A DNA stretch of 59,920 bases, taken from Aalborgiella sp043775055 (lineage in GTDB: Bacteria; Pseudomonadota; Gammaproteobacteria; Burkholderiales; Burkholderiaceae_C). Positions 7,307-16,067 of the stretch are shown here, one piece after another. The position numbers and the translations under genes were made by a program. The stretch is from positions 1 to 59,920 of the forward strand of contig JAYVSU010000084.1 of NCBI GenBank assembly GCA_043775055.1, given 5' to 3'. The notes beneath the pieces were generated by a model. The model saw nothing but the letters and a program-made list of their open reading frames with translations. It was not told the origin of the DNA and made no database searches. Position 1 is the first letter of the stretch. Every line of letters begins with the position of its first letter.

Positions 7307-8650
7307 ATGCTAGATATCAACTTCCTCCGTAAAGACCTCGCCGGCGTGATTGCCCGCTTAGAGGCACGCAAGTCTCCCCAAGCGTTTTTGAACGTGGACG
7401 CGTTCACAGCGCTTGAAACTGAGCGCAAAACCATCCAAATGCGCACCGAAGAGCTGCAAGCCAAGCGCAATGCCTTGTCCAAGCAAATTGGCCAGCTCAA
7501 AGCCAAAGGCGCTGCCGGCCAAGCTGAGGCGGACGCCATCATGGCAGAAGTGGGTGCTTACAAAGTCGAATTAGAAAGCTCAGCCACCCGCTTGGAAGCG
7601 ATTCAGTCTGAGCTGCAAAGCTTGCTTTTGGCGCTGCCCAACTTGCCGCATGAGAGCGTTCCGGTCGGAAAAGACGAATCCGGCAATGTAGAGGTTAAAA
7701 AATGGTCGATAGCCGGCGTAAATACTGCCTCATCAGCTCTTAATTTTGTAGCAAAAGACCACGTAGATGTGGGCGAAAAACTAGGCTTAGATTTTGAAGC
7801 GGGTACGAAAATCACCGGTTCGCGCTTCACCGTCATGCGCGGCCCGTTGGCGCGTTTGCACCGCGCGTTGGCGCAGTTCATGCTCGATGTGCAAACGCAG
7901 GAGCACGGCTACACCGAGTGCTATGTGCCGTACATCGTCAACGCCGATTCGCTTTACGGCACTGGCCAGTTGCCTAAATTTGAAGGCGATTTGTTCGCCG
8001 CTAAAAAAGGCGGTCAAGACGGCGAAGAAGTGCCTGACAATGCCGCGCTGTACCTGATTCCGACCTCTGAAGTACCGCTGACCAACTTGGTGCGCGACCA
8101 AATCATTTCGGAGGCTGAGCTGCCCATCAAAGTCACCGCCCACACGCCGTGCTTCCGCTCCGAGGCCGGCAGCTACGGCCGCGATACGCGTGGCATGATC
8201 CGCCAGCACCAGTTTGACAAGGTGGAAATGGTGCAAATCGTCCACCCCGAGCGCAGCTACGAGGCGCTGGACGAGATGGTGAAGCACGCAGAGACGATTT
8301 TGCAGAAGTTAGGACTCGCTTACCGGGTCATGAGCTTGTGTACGGGCGACATGGGTTTTGGCTCGGCGAAAACTTACGACTTGGAAGTCTGGTTGCCGTC
8401 ACAAAACACCTACCGCGAGATCAGCTCGGTGTCTAACTGCGAGGCTTTTCAAGCCCGCCGCCTACAAGCGCGCTTTAAAAACGCCCAAGGCAAGATGGAA
8501 TTTGTTCACACGCTGAACGGCTCAGGCCTCGCGGTTGGTCGCACCTTGGTGGCGGTACTGGAAAACTACCAGAACGAAGATGGTTCAGTCAGCATTCCTG
8601 TGGTATTACAGCCTTACATGGGCGGTCTGACCAAGATCAGCGCGACTTGA
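7307..8650 (+). CDS. serS: Seryl-tRNA synthetase
   Basis: A class II aminoacyl-tRNA synthetase of 447 residues that charges tRNA-Ser. The N-terminal coiled-coil arm that grips the tRNA spans about residues 30-100 (ALETERKTIQMRTEELQAKRN). The catalytic domain shows motif 2 (HTPCFRSEAGSYGRDTRGM) and motif 3 (LNGSGLAVGRTLVAVLENYQ). Between the linker VEVKKW and KDHVDVGEKLG, where relatives carry about ten residues, this protein has about sixteen (SIAGVNTASSALNFVA) encoded by a reverse copy of the dispersed repeat. The next gene overlaps its stop codon by one base. Confidence 0.97.
   Translation: MLDINFLRKDLAGVIARLEARKSPQAFLNVDAFTALETERKTIQMRTEELQAKRNALSKQIGQLKAKGAAGQAEADAIMAEVGAYKVELESSATRLEAIQSELQSLLLALPNLPHESVPVGKDESGNVEVKKWSIAGVNTASSALNFVAKDHVDVGEKLGLDFEAGTKITGSRFTVMRGPLARLHRALAQFMLDVQTQEHGYTECYVPYIVNADSLYGTGQLPKFEGDLFAAKKGGQDGEEVPDNAALYLIPTSEVPLTNLVRDQIISEAELPIKVTAHTPCFRSEAGSYGRDTRGMIRQHQFDKVEMVQIVHPERSYEALDEMVKHAETILQKLGLAYRVMSLCTGDMGFGSAKTYDLEVWLPSQNTYREISSVSNCEAFQARRLQARFKNAQGKMEFVHTLNGSGLAVGRTLVAVLENYQNEDGSVSIPVVLQPYMGGLTKISAT
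7697..7754 (-). repeat. Dispersed repeat, copy 3, inside serS
   Basis: On the minus strand the core reads CAGTATTTACGCCGGCTATC, preceded by TTTGCTACAAAATTAAGAGCTGATGA. In serS it is translated as SIAGVNTASSALNFVAK, the frame shared with the copy at the start of the EamA gene at 48978. It lies at the join between the tRNA-binding arm and the catalytic core, a place likely to tolerate insertions. Confidence 0.75.
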
Positions 8651-9627
8651 TGCAACGCGCCCCCAAGCCAGAGCAGCCACCCGCCCAGCTAGGTGTTAAG
8701 CCCGGAACAAAAGCGCCTGCTGCGCGGGTTCGCCCCGCCAGAACCACTGTGGCCGACCGCCAAGGCCAGCCACGCGGCAGCCAGCGCGTGCATGCACCGG
8801 CCGAAATGGCACCCATTGCGCCAGATAGACGCGACGACCGCCCCGCTGAAGCCAAAGTTGGCGAGCGCTTGGCCAAACGCGTCGCCGAGCAGGCCAAATG
8901 CTCACGCAGCCAAGCCGAGCAGTACATTGAGGGCGGCTGGGTACGGGTTGATGGCCAAGTCATCGAAGCCGCCGGTGCCCGCGTGCTGGCGCATCAACGC
9001 ATTGAGTTGGATGCCAACGCCAGTTTAGAAGCGTTGGAAGAAGTCACGATTTTGATGCACAAGCCTGTGGGTTTTGATTCGGGCGAGGGCCGCAACCCCG
9101 CTTTGCTGTTGCTTGACCCTGCTAAACAATCCATCGACCCCAATCTTGCTGGTGGCGCCGCTGCTGCCACGCGCTTTCTGCAGCGCCATTTCACCAATTT
9201 GACAACTACCACGCCCTTGCCCTTGGAATCCAGCGGTTTGATTGTCTTTACGCAAGATTTCCGTGTGGCTCGCAAGTTGAACGACGATGCAGACCGCGTC
9301 GAGCAAGAATGTTTGGTGCAAGTTGCTGCACTAAATGGCAAGCTGAACGAGGACGATCTCTACCAAGCCATTGACCGCTTGTGTTACGGCCTGAGCTTCA
9401 ACGGCGTCCCGCTTCCGCCCATCAAAGTCAGCGTCGCCCAGCAAACCGAGACGGAAACCTGGCTGCGCTTCGCCTTCAAAGGCATACGCCCCGGTCAAAT
9501 CCCGCAAATGATAGAACGAGTCGGCCTGCGCCTCATGGCTATCAAGCGTATCCGTATCGGACGCATTCCTATGGGTGATTTGGCGGTGGGTGAGTGGCGC
9601 TATTTGCCGACTTATAAGAGGTTTTAA
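8650..9627 (+). CDS. S4-domain RNA pseudouridine synthase-like protein, catalytic Asp apparently missing
   Basis: A 325-residue protein with a basic, disordered N-terminus (1-70), an S4 RNA-binding domain (about 71-121, AKCSRSQAEQYIEGGWVRVDG) and an RsuA/RluF-like pseudouridine synthase domain. RsuA-family enzymes carry GRLDxxTxGL with a catalytic Asp. The matching stretch here is TPLPLESSGLIVF (residues 188-200), placing Pro where the Asp belongs and Glu at the second acidic position. The C-terminal part (RVGLRLMAIKRIRIGRIPMGDL) is otherwise well kept. It may therefore bind rRNA without catalysis, or use another residue. It is translationally coupled to serS by a 1-base overlap. Confidence 0.85.
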   Translation: MQRAPKPEQPPAQLGVKPGTKAPAARVRPARTTVADRQGQPRGSQRVHAPAEMAPIAPDRRDDRPAEAKVGERLAKRVAEQAKCSRSQAEQYIEGGWVRVDGQVIEAAGARVLAHQRIELDANASLEALEEVTILMHKPVGFDSGEGRNPALLLLDPAKQSIDPNLAGGAAAATRFLQRHFTNLTTTTPLPLESSGLIVFTQDFRVARKLNDDADRVEQECLVQVAALNGKLNEDDLYQAIDRLCYGLSFNGVPLPPIKVSVAQQTETETWLRFAFKGIRPGQIPQMIERVGLRLMAIKRIRIGRIPMGDLAVGEWRYLPTYKRF

Positions 9628-9652
9628 GCAGTTTCACACGCTTAAAAAAGTG

Positions 9653-10465
9653 CTAGTTGTCAAGATCCGTGCTTTTACGGGATGCGCGTTGCGAGAGCAA
9701 ACTTGGCAAGCGGACTACAAACTCAAGGAATAAACGCGTGTGCATCCAAGTCAGCAAGGTGTTGTCGCGTAAATATTTAAAATGTGACACCCCACCTTGT
9801 TCAGCGCTGAAATATTTCACGGGTGCGTTGATATTGAAAGGCTGCAGGCCTTCCCAGCACAGGCGAACGGCAGCTTCAGGGTCAAAATCAAAGCGTCGCA
9901 TCCAGCGGTTTTTGAGCATGACAGTTTTTAGCTCTTGCATAGGGTAAACACGAAACCCATACAAAGAATCGCCAATCCCTGCGCCCAGTGTCTCTAAATT
10001 GGCCCAAGCGTTGGATACTTTTCTACCATTCACGCGCAAAGCTGGCGCGTTGGCATCAAAAACCGGTTTTCCCAGCACCAAATGATGTGGTTGCGCTACA
10101 GATTGAGCCATGAATGTGGGTATCAACTCTGTGGGGTGTTGGCCATCGGCATCCAGAGTCAACGCGTGGGTGTAACCTTGTTTGAGCGCTTCCGTGATGC
10201 CGTGAAAAACAGCGCTACCTTTGCCGCCATTGACATCGCGCACAAAGATTTTTAAATCGCTATCTTTGGTGGCCTCTGCCAAAAGAAGTTGAGTGCTTTC
10301 GTCAGTGCTTCCATCGGTGACAACCCAAACAGGGCTCCAATATTGCCGTACATGTCGCACGACATCAACGACCTTTACACCGGGGTTGTAACAGGGGATG
10401 AGTACCAAATGCGTTTTGTGGGGCGTCATGTGTGTCGTCAAGAATAAATGGCTTGTGTTTTGCAT
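9653..10465 (-). CDS. Family 2 glycosyltransferase (polyprenyl-phosphate glycosyltransferase-like)
   Basis: A cytoplasmic GT-A fold enzyme of about 258-270 residues. It shows the N-terminal nucleotide-sugar site (LVLIPCYNPG, VVTDGSTDES) and the metal-binding TLDADGQHP. A C-terminal hydrophobic stretch near LLTWMHTRLFLEFV may attach to the membrane. ATG at 10429 (MTPHKTHLVLIP) is an alternative, more family-like start. It is divergent from the ACP operon and is the left edge of the polyene cluster. GT2 genes recur in xanthomonadin and aryl-polyene clusters, where they are proposed to add a sugar to the polyene lipid; the substrate here is inferred only from context. Confidence 0.88.
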   Translation of the reverse strand: MQNTSHLFLTTHMTPHKTHLVLIPCYNPGVKVVDVVRHVRQYWSPVWVVTDGSTDESTQLLLAEATKDSDLKIFVRDVNGGKGSAVFHGITEALKQGYTHALTLDADGQHPTELIPTFMAQSVAQPHHLVLGKPVFDANAPALRVNGRKVSNAWANLETLGAGIGDSLYGFRVYPMQELKTVMLKNRWMRRFDFDPEAAVRLCWEGLQPFNINAPVKYFSAEQGGVSHFKYLRDNTLLTWMHTRLFLEFVVRLPSLLSQRASRKSTDLDN

Positions 10466-10603
10466 GTGAAAGCAAATTCAGAGGCAGCATGCAAATGCTA
10501 AAATCAAATCTGTTTTGGAAATAAATGGCAAAGCCAGCTGAGCTGAGTTCCCGTCAGGTACAAAAGCACTTTGCACAACATCAAAGAGAATAGGTTAAGT
10601 TTA
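10466..10603. promoter_or_regulatory. Divergent region between glycosyltransferase and ACP operon
   Basis: This gap of 138 bases separates two divergent pigment-cluster transcripts and must hold their promoters. It contains GCATGCAAATGCTAAAATC (10488-10506), where TAAAAT could be a -10 element. No operator-like repeat longer than a few bases is visible, and no regulator gene is adjacent. Confidence 0.3.
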
Positions 10604-10900
10604 ATGGAATCTACCAACGCTTCGAATCCCATCGTCGTTCCGCCGCAAGAACTAGAGGCCGAAGTCATCCAGTTGTTGATCAGTTCACTCAATTTGGAAA
10701 TGTCGCCAACTGAAATCACGTCAGACATGCCTCTTTACGGAGATGGTTTGGGCCTAGACTCCATCGATATTCTTGAGATTGCACTCGCTGTTTCTAAGCG
10801 TTACGGTTTCCAAATGCGCTCGGATGATCCTAAAAATGTCGAAAGCTTTGCGTCAGTGGGTGCTTTGTGCAAATACATCGCGCAAGAGCGTACCAAGTAA
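10604..10900 (+). CDS. Acyl carrier protein (aryl-polyene cluster)
   Basis: A 98-residue ACP with the phosphopantetheine serine S53 in GLGLDSIDILEIA. It carries the growing polyene or its aryl starter. A longer reading from TTG at 10571 is possible, but ATG at 10604 fits the family. Xanthomonadin and aryl-polyene clusters usually carry two ACPs; the second here is at 24680. It leads an operon that continues with the membrane protein, AMP ligase and dehydratase in tight order. Confidence 0.92.
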   Translation: MESTNASNPIVVPPQELEAEVIQLLISSLNLEMSPTEITSDMPLYGDGLGLDSIDILEIALAVSKRYGFQMRSDDPKNVESFASVGALCKYIAQERTK

Positions 10901-10937
10901 TTGATTGGTATTGAGTGATGCGCGCAATGGGAGCGGA

Positions 10938-11648
10938 GTGTTAAAAGGAATTTTCATTGTCTTGCTTGTAGCTGGTTATGCTTTGGCAAGTCACTTTGCT
11001 CTTGTGCTGCCTCAAGGAAAGTTAATAGCTGCTGCCATGGCCATTGGTGTTCCGGCCGTCATTTTGATGGGCTTTGTTTTTCAGCAAATTAATACTTTCA
11101 GCAAAAGTAAAGCATTAATGCAGGCTCAAGTAGTTTTGAGAATTAGTTTAGCGCTTGTTCTTGCCGTTGTCCCCGTCGTTTTATTGCTATGGTGGTCATG
11201 GCCATTTGTGTTGGGCAATGCGCAGGCGCTGTACTTTGTGCAGCACGTTGGAACCAATGCCTTGTTAGCTTGGGTCTTCGGACGAACACTGCAGGGAGGG
11301 GTAACCCCATTGGTTGTTACTTTTGCACGAATGGTGCACACCTCACTTCCTCAGGAAGTTGAAAATTATGCGCGTAAAGTAACGGTGGCGTGGGCACTTT
11401 TCTTTTTGGCAACCTGCGTGCTATCGACGGTGCTGTTTTTTGGAGCGCCAATTTCAACTTGGTCTGTCTTCGCTGTGTTATTGCAATGGCCGTTAGTGGC
11501 TGCATTTTTTGTAGGCGAGTACTTGTTGCGAAGATTGCTATTCAAAAACTTTGTGCATGCAAGCTTGTCAGACGGGTTTATGGCATACCAAAAAAGTCAA
11601 ACTGACATGAGCATATTGCCTTCCAATCCATCAAAACAGGTACCTTGA
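10938..11648 (+). CDS. COG4648-type integral membrane protein (ApeG-like)
   Basis: A 236-residue hydrophobic protein with about six membrane helices. It resembles the COG4648 proteins found between an ACP and an acyl-AMP ligase in aryl-polyene clusters; no activity is established. I choose GTG at 10938 because GGGAGCGGA lies immediately upstream and the product then begins MLKGIFIVLLVAGY; in-frame TTG codons at 10905 and 10911 are alternatives. The position directly after the ACP is typical of the clusters. Confidence 0.8.
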   Translation: MLKGIFIVLLVAGYALASHFALVLPQGKLIAAAMAIGVPAVILMGFVFQQINTFSKSKALMQAQVVLRISLALVLAVVPVVLLLWWSWPFVLGNAQALYFVQHVGTNALLAWVFGRTLQGGVTPLVVTFARMVHTSLPQEVENYARKVTVAWALFFLATCVLSTVLFFGAPISTWSVFAVLLQWPLVAAFFVGEYLLRRLLFKNFVHASLSDGFMAYQKSQTDMSILPSNPSKQVP

Positions 11649-11658
11649 ATTTTTTGTT

Positions 11659-12999
11659 ATGAAGCCACTCGTTACGCATCAACAGCTTTCAGATGTCTTG
11701 GCATATAGGCATGGGCGCGCAGTGTCTGTTGCACAATATTTGGCTGACGTTGCCTATTGCGTTGGGCAATTGCCAACGAGCAAGTACGTTCTGTTAGCGT
11801 GCCAAGACCGCTATGCTTTTGCCGTTGGTTTTGGTGCCGCCATGATTCTGCAGCAAACGTGTCTATTACCATCCACGCACACTGAAGAATTAGTTGCAAC
11901 CCTAGCGTCTACGTACAAAGATTTGTATTGTTTAACGGATGAGTTGACGTGCGCTATCAACTTGCCACAGACATTTATGGGGGATGCGTTTTTTGTATCG
12001 CCGGCGCAGAATGATGCATTGATCCCTCTGATTCCTGAGGCGCAAATTGCAGCCTTGGTTTTTACATCAGGGAGTACGGGCTTGCCTATTCCGCATGCAA
12101 AAACTTGGGGCAAGTTGGTGATCAACGTTCAAAGCGAAGGCAAGCGCTTAGGCGTGGTCCCAGGAAGTGGTTACACCATGATTGGCACAGTACCGCCCCA
12201 GCATATGTATGGTTTTGAGTCTACAGTTTTGATCGCACTTCAAAACGCAGCCATCTTTGAGTCGAGTAAACCTTTTTACCCAGCCGACATAGAGCAAGTG
12301 CTGCAACGTACGCCAAGGCCACGTGCCTTGGTGACAACGCCATTTCATTTGCGCGCTTATTTGGCTGAGATTGAAAACCCAGGGCCACTTGATTTGTTGG
12401 TGTCTGCGACTGCGCCGCTGAAAGCTCCTCTAGCGTTGCTTGCAGAACAAAAGACGCAAGCTAAATTACTCGAAATTTATGGAAGTACAGAAACTGGGCA
12501 ATTAGCAACAAGACGCACGACACAAACCTATGATTGGCAAACATTTGAAGGCATTGTGATTGAGCAAGTTGAGGATACTTTTTTCGCCACAGGTGCGCAA
12601 GTTGAAGGACGAGTTGCTATCAACGATGTGTTGGAGCTAAAAACAGAATGTGCATTCGTTTTGCATGGTAGGACGGTTGACATGGTCAATATCGCTGGCA
12701 AAAGTACGACACTGGGTTACTTGAATCACCAGCTATTGTCTATTTCAGGTGTCGATGATGGTGCCTATTTTATGCAAACAGATGAGACTGAGGGCGTTGG
12801 CAATACTGCACGTTTAGCCGCTTTGGTAGTTGCACCTATGCACACACATGAGAGTTTGCTGACTGAATTACGACGGAAAGTTGCGCCTGCATTTTTACCT
12901 AGACCCTTAAAACTCGTTTCAGAGTTGCCGCGAAATGCCACAGGGAAATTGCCCATAGAGGTCTTGCTACAACTCATGAAAAACACTTCTGACAGTTAA
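11659..12999 (+). CDS. AMP-dependent acyl/aryl-CoA or ACP ligase (ApeH-like)
   Basis: A 446-residue ANL-superfamily adenylating enzyme. The P-loop-like A3 motif is FTSGSTGLPIPHAKTW, a Glu-containing EIYGSTETGQLATR matches A5, and RNATGKLPIEVLL carries the A10 lysine. It is shorter than typical acyl-CoA ligases, as aryl-polyene starter ligases are. By analogy it activates the aromatic head-group acid with ATP and passes it to an ACP; the acid itself cannot be read from the sequence. Upstream the membrane protein ends 10 bases away and downstream the dehydratase begins 5 bases on. Confidence 0.88.
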   Translation: MKPLVTHQQLSDVLAYRHGRAVSVAQYLADVAYCVGQLPTSKYVLLACQDRYAFAVGFGAAMILQQTCLLPSTHTEELVATLASTYKDLYCLTDELTCAINLPQTFMGDAFFVSPAQNDALIPLIPEAQIAALVFTSGSTGLPIPHAKTWGKLVINVQSEGKRLGVVPGSGYTMIGTVPPQHMYGFESTVLIALQNAAIFESSKPFYPADIEQVLQRTPRPRALVTTPFHLRAYLAEIENPGPLDLLVSATAPLKAPLALLAEQKTQAKLLEIYGSTETGQLATRRTTQTYDWQTFEGIVIEQVEDTFFATGAQVEGRVAINDVLELKTECAFVLHGRTVDMVNIAGKSTTLGYLNHQLLSISGVDDGAYFMQTDETEGVGNTARLAALVVAPMHTHESLLTELRRKVAPAFLPRPLKLVSELPRNATGKLPIEVLLQLMKNTSDS

Positions 13000-13004
13000 G
13001 TCCT

Positions 13005-13322
13005 ATGCTGACCATCCATATTCCGAGTGACCACCCTTGCTTTCCTGGGCATTTTGTTGGGCAGCCTATTCTGCCGGGTGTTTTATTGTTAGAGCGCGTT
13101 TTGGCATTTGCAGCTACCAAGCTTTCAGGAGCTCCTCAAAAATACACCTTACAAAATGTTAAATTTTTAGCATCCGTCCTTCCTGGTGATGACGTGCGAA
13201 TAAGTTTAACCAGCTCGCGTGCTAACGAGTTTAAGTTCTCGGTTCATATTGAACGAATCGAAGAAGTCGTACTGGTTTGCAGTGGCATCTTGCGTGTTGT
13301 TGCTGAGGATGCGTCGTTCTAA
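13005..13322 (+). CDS. 3-hydroxyacyl-ACP dehydratase-like hot-dog protein (ApeI-like)
   Basis: A 105-residue single hot-dog domain. The motif HPCFPGHFVGQPILPGVLLLE matches the FabZ/ApeI active-site helix with its conserved His and Pro. In aryl-polyene synthesis ApeI, usually with a second dehydratase, removes water from the 3-hydroxyacyl-ACP to make each double bond. It lies 5 bases after the ligase and 1 base before the acyltransferase, so the genes are probably co-translated. Confidence 0.85.
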   Translation: MLTIHIPSDHPCFPGHFVGQPILPGVLLLERVLAFAATKLSGAPQKYTLQNVKFLASVLPGDDVRISLTSSRANEFKFSVHIERIEEVVLVCSGILRVVAEDASF

Positions 13323-13323
13323 T

Positions 13324-14268
13324 ATGTTTAAAAAGTTGAACGGGCTAAATGCAGCTGGAAAAAGTGAGGAAACGTGGGATACCCAGCATGAGCGTGGCAA
13401 CATGTTTGCGCTCAAACTCATTACGTGGATTGCTTTATATTTTGGTCGCCGAATAACGCGCTTGGTATTGATTCCCACGGTCGCTTATTTCTATATATCG
13501 TCACCAAAAGCCAGACGAGCCTCCAAAGATTACTTGAGTCGTGCTATTGGTCAAACGGGTGAAAAGAAATCTGTTTTTAAGCATTTGTATACGTTTGCAG
13601 CAGTAACGTTGGATAGAATTTATTTGCTGAATGGACGATTGGATTTATTCGATATTCAAATCAAAGATATAAATAATCAAGCGTTAACTACGGCTTCAAC
13701 TGGTGCAGGTTTGATTCTGATGGGTGCGCATTTTGGAAGTTTTGAAAGCGTACGCTGCATAGCCAGAGACTTTCCACATCTCAAAATGGCATTGCTCATG
13801 TATGAAGAAAATGCGCAAAACATCAAAAGCCTGCTTCATGCGATTAATCCGTTAATGCAGCAAGAAATCATTTCTTTAGGTCGCCCTAGGGCGATGCTTA
13901 AAGTGAACGAACGTTTGAACGAGGGTGCTTTGGTGGGTGTTTTGGCAGATAGAAAATTTGGAGAGGGAGAATCTGTCGAGGTGGATTTTTTGGGTAAAAA
14001 AACGAATTTTCCAACAGGACCATTTCGCATGGCGGTCATGCTTAAGCACCCCGTGTACTTCATGGCGGGTGTCTATCATGGCGGTAATTGTTACACCATC
14101 CATTTAGACCCCATTATTGACGTAGCGAGCGTGGATAATCGCGAAAACAATACAGTTCAATTGGCAACCTTGCGATATGTCGAGTTAATGGAAACTCACT
14201 GCAAAACCAACCCTTACAATTGGTTTAATTTCTTTGATTTTTGGAAAGACGAAGTCAAACAAACATGA
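13324..14268 (+). CDS. LpxL/HtrB-like lysophospholipid acyltransferase
   Basis: A 314-residue acyltransferase of the lipid A biosynthesis type. It has an N-terminal membrane helix (LVLIPTVAYFYIS) and the HX4E motif as GAHFGSFES, followed by GALVGVLADRKFGEGE and FPTGPFRMAVMLKHPVYF. LpxL-like members occur in xanthomonadin and aryl-polyene clusters and are thought to transfer the polyene acyl chain to a lipid. ATG at 13324 follows the dehydratase stop by one base; an upstream extension in frame is a shadow of the dehydratase. Its end overlaps the LolA-like gene (ATGA). Confidence 0.88.
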   Translation: MFKKLNGLNAAGKSEETWDTQHERGNMFALKLITWIALYFGRRITRLVLIPTVAYFYISSPKARRASKDYLSRAIGQTGEKKSVFKHLYTFAAVTLDRIYLLNGRLDLFDIQIKDINNQALTTASTGAGLILMGAHFGSFESVRCIARDFPHLKMALLMYEENAQNIKSLLHAINPLMQQEIISLGRPRAMLKVNERLNEGALVGVLADRKFGEGESVEVDFLGKKTNFPTGPFRMAVMLKHPVYFMAGVYHGGNCYTIHLDPIIDVASVDNRENNTVQLATLRYVELMETHCKTNPYNWFNFFDFWKDEVKQT

Positions 14269-14843
14269 AATACTTGCGAATTCTTTGTTGCTTGCTGTGT
14301 GCATCTGGTCAAGCGTACGCAGCTGATGTCGATATGCAAAGTTTGATGCAGTTGTTTGTTATGAACAAAAACATCAAGACTGAGTTTGTTGAGCGCAAAT
14401 ATGTGCGCATCCTTGATGAGCCAGTCGAGTCGAAGGGTGATTTGATTTTTATAGCACCAATGCATTTGGAAAAAAACACCAAATTGCCAAGAGCTGAATC
14501 AATGACGGTTGATGGTAATAAAGTCTCCATTGAGCGTGGAACTTTTAAGCGAAGCATGTCGCTTGATGATTTTGCAGACATGTCGTCGCTTGTACATAGT
14601 TTGACTGCAACACTTAGGGGCGATCAATTAGGCATCGAGAAATTCTTTGCTTGGACGCTAACAGGTCCCATACAAAAGTGGCAACTAGTTCTTAGGCCTA
14701 AGAATAGTTTTACTTTTGCTCAAATTCGAGAAATTCGATTCGCAGGTGAAAACGGTTACATTTATTCGATTGAAACGACGTTGTCAGATGGCGATTGGTC
14801 CTTGATGATGCTGAAGCGACCAGTCAAGCTCGCAATACCGTGA
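14265..14843 (+). CDS. LolA-like periplasmic carrier protein
   Basis: A 192-residue secreted protein. Its signal peptide (MKYLRILCCLLCASGQAYA) has a likely signal peptidase I site before ADVD. The rest resembles the LolA/LolB half-barrel (KTEFVERKYVRILDEPVESKGDLIF). LolA-like proteins in aryl-polyene clusters are proposed to shuttle the polyene lipid across the periplasm between the MMPL exporter and the outer membrane. The start overlaps the preceding stop (ATGA). The following gene is convergent. Confidence 0.82.
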   Translation: MKYLRILCCLLCASGQAYAADVDMQSLMQLFVMNKNIKTEFVERKYVRILDEPVESKGDLIFIAPMHLEKNTKLPRAESMTVDGNKVSIERGTFKRSMSLDDFADMSSLVHSLTATLRGDQLGIEKFFAWTLTGPIQKWQLVLRPKNSFTFAQIREIRFAGENGYIYSIETTLSDGDWSLMMLKRPVKLAIP

Positions 14844-14854
14844 CATCTATTCTG

Positions 14855-15586
14855 CTAAATCATACCGCCATTGATTGAAATAATTTGCCCAGTGATATAG
14901 CCAGCATCTTTTCCAGCTAAAAAAGAAACCAGTGCAGCGACTTCATGCGCAGTTCCTAATCGTTTCATCGGGACAAGGCGGTTGACCATATCGGCATCGA
15001 ACAAGCCTTGTGTCATGGGTGACTCAATAATCCCAGGAGCCACAACATTAACAGTCACGCCACGGCTAGCAACCTCTTGGGCTAAGGCCTTCGTAGCTCC
15101 ATGCAATGCCGCTTTGGCTGCGGCATAGTTCACTTGGCCGCGGTTGCCCGCAATAGCTGCCACAGATGAAATGTTAATAATTCGGCCATAACGCGTTCTT
15201 AACATTGGTAGCATTAAGGGCTGCGTCACATTAAAGAAACCATTCAAAGATACATCAATCACCCTATTCCATTGCGACAGATTCATGCCGGCAAACACAG
15301 CGTCATCGTGAATGCCAGCGCAGTTCACAATGACTTGGAACGCCTTTTCATCTGCAAGAGGTTCTAATACGGTACGAGTTGCCTTTGGATCTGTGACATC
15401 AAATTGCAACACATTTGCTGAACCACCTGCATCGATGATGGATGTTTGCAAAAATGATGCAGCATCTAGAGCATTGTTTGTATGAATAAAAACTTCAAAT
15501 CCATCTAAAGCTAATTTCTTGCATATTTCGGCACCCAATGCGCCACTGCCGCCGGTTACGAGAGCACGTTTAAGAGTTGATATCAT
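14855..15586 (-). CDS. 3-oxoacyl-ACP reductase (FabG/ApeQ-like)
   Basis: A 243-residue short-chain dehydrogenase. The cofactor loop TGGSGALG, VNCAGI, the catalytic Ser in NISSVAAIAGNRG and the Tyr-Lys pair in NYAAAKAAL are complete. It reduces the 3-ketoacyl-ACP made by the ketosynthases and is the only ketoreductase in the cluster. It is the last gene of the leftward operon that starts with the MMPL exporter; 7 bases separate it from the dehydratase upstream. Confidence 0.92.
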   Translation of the reverse strand: MISTLKRALVTGGSGALGAEICKKLALDGFEVFIHTNNALDAASFLQTSIIDAGGSANVLQFDVTDPKATRTVLEPLADEKAFQVIVNCAGIHDDAVFAGMNLSQWNRVIDVSLNGFFNVTQPLMLPMLRTRYGRIINISSVAAIAGNRGQVNYAAAKAALHGATKALAQEVASRGVTVNVVAPGIIESPMTQGLFDADMVNRLVPMKRLGTAHEVAALVSFLAGKDAGYITGQIISINGGMI

Positions 15587-15593
15587 GATTGAT

Positions 15594-16067
15594 TTATGAA
15601 ATTGAGGGCATCAAAATGACAGTTGCACGTCCTTGAAGCAAAATTTTCGCTGACGTGAAAATGGAGAATTCATAGACCATGCTGCTGTTATCTGCTAAAA
15701 GTTTGCGCGCTTGTATTTGAAGATCTTCGGAAAATCCATCCAAACGATCAACGTAAAATTCAGCCGAACGCACTCCTGCTAAACGTCCACCTCGAGGTTG
15801 AGAGCTGTGTGCTAGCGACAATAATGCACCATGAATAGCCATAGCTTGCGCCGCATATTCAATGCCGCAACTAGAACTTAACTTGCCATTTTCGCGCAGG
15901 GGATTGCTTGGTGAGCGATGTGAATTTGCGCGACATTGAATGCTTTCATCATCGTAAAGAATAACTTGGTCGAGCAAGTTCATGTCGCCGCTGTGTGGTA
16001 TCAGGTTCGCAATTTGGTGTCTATCAAGCACAATAGATTTTGTTTCACTTGTCAAGCGCATCTCCAA
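15594..16067 (-). CDS. 3-hydroxyacyl-ACP dehydratase-like hot-dog protein (ApeP-like)
   Basis: A 157-residue hot-dog protein with the signature IANLIPHSGDMNLLDQV and a central helix SSCGIEYAAQAMAIHGALL. These match the ApeP-type dehydratase of aryl-polyene clusters, which is thought to pair with the smaller ApeI-like subunit (here at 13005). Its start overlaps the end of the CLF-like gene by 23 bases, indicating translational coupling. Confidence 0.82.
   Translation of the reverse strand: MEMRLTSETKSIVLDRHQIANLIPHSGDMNLLDQVILYDDESIQCRANSHRSPSNPLRENGKLSSSCGIEYAAQAMAIHGALLSLAHSSQPRGGRLAGVRSAEFYVDRLDGFSEDLQIQARKLLADNSSMVYEFSIFTSAKILLQGRATVILMPSIS

Noticed and set aside
10571..10603. TTG start extending the first ACP
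   Set aside because: The added residues are not ACP-like and ATG at 10604 gives the normal length.
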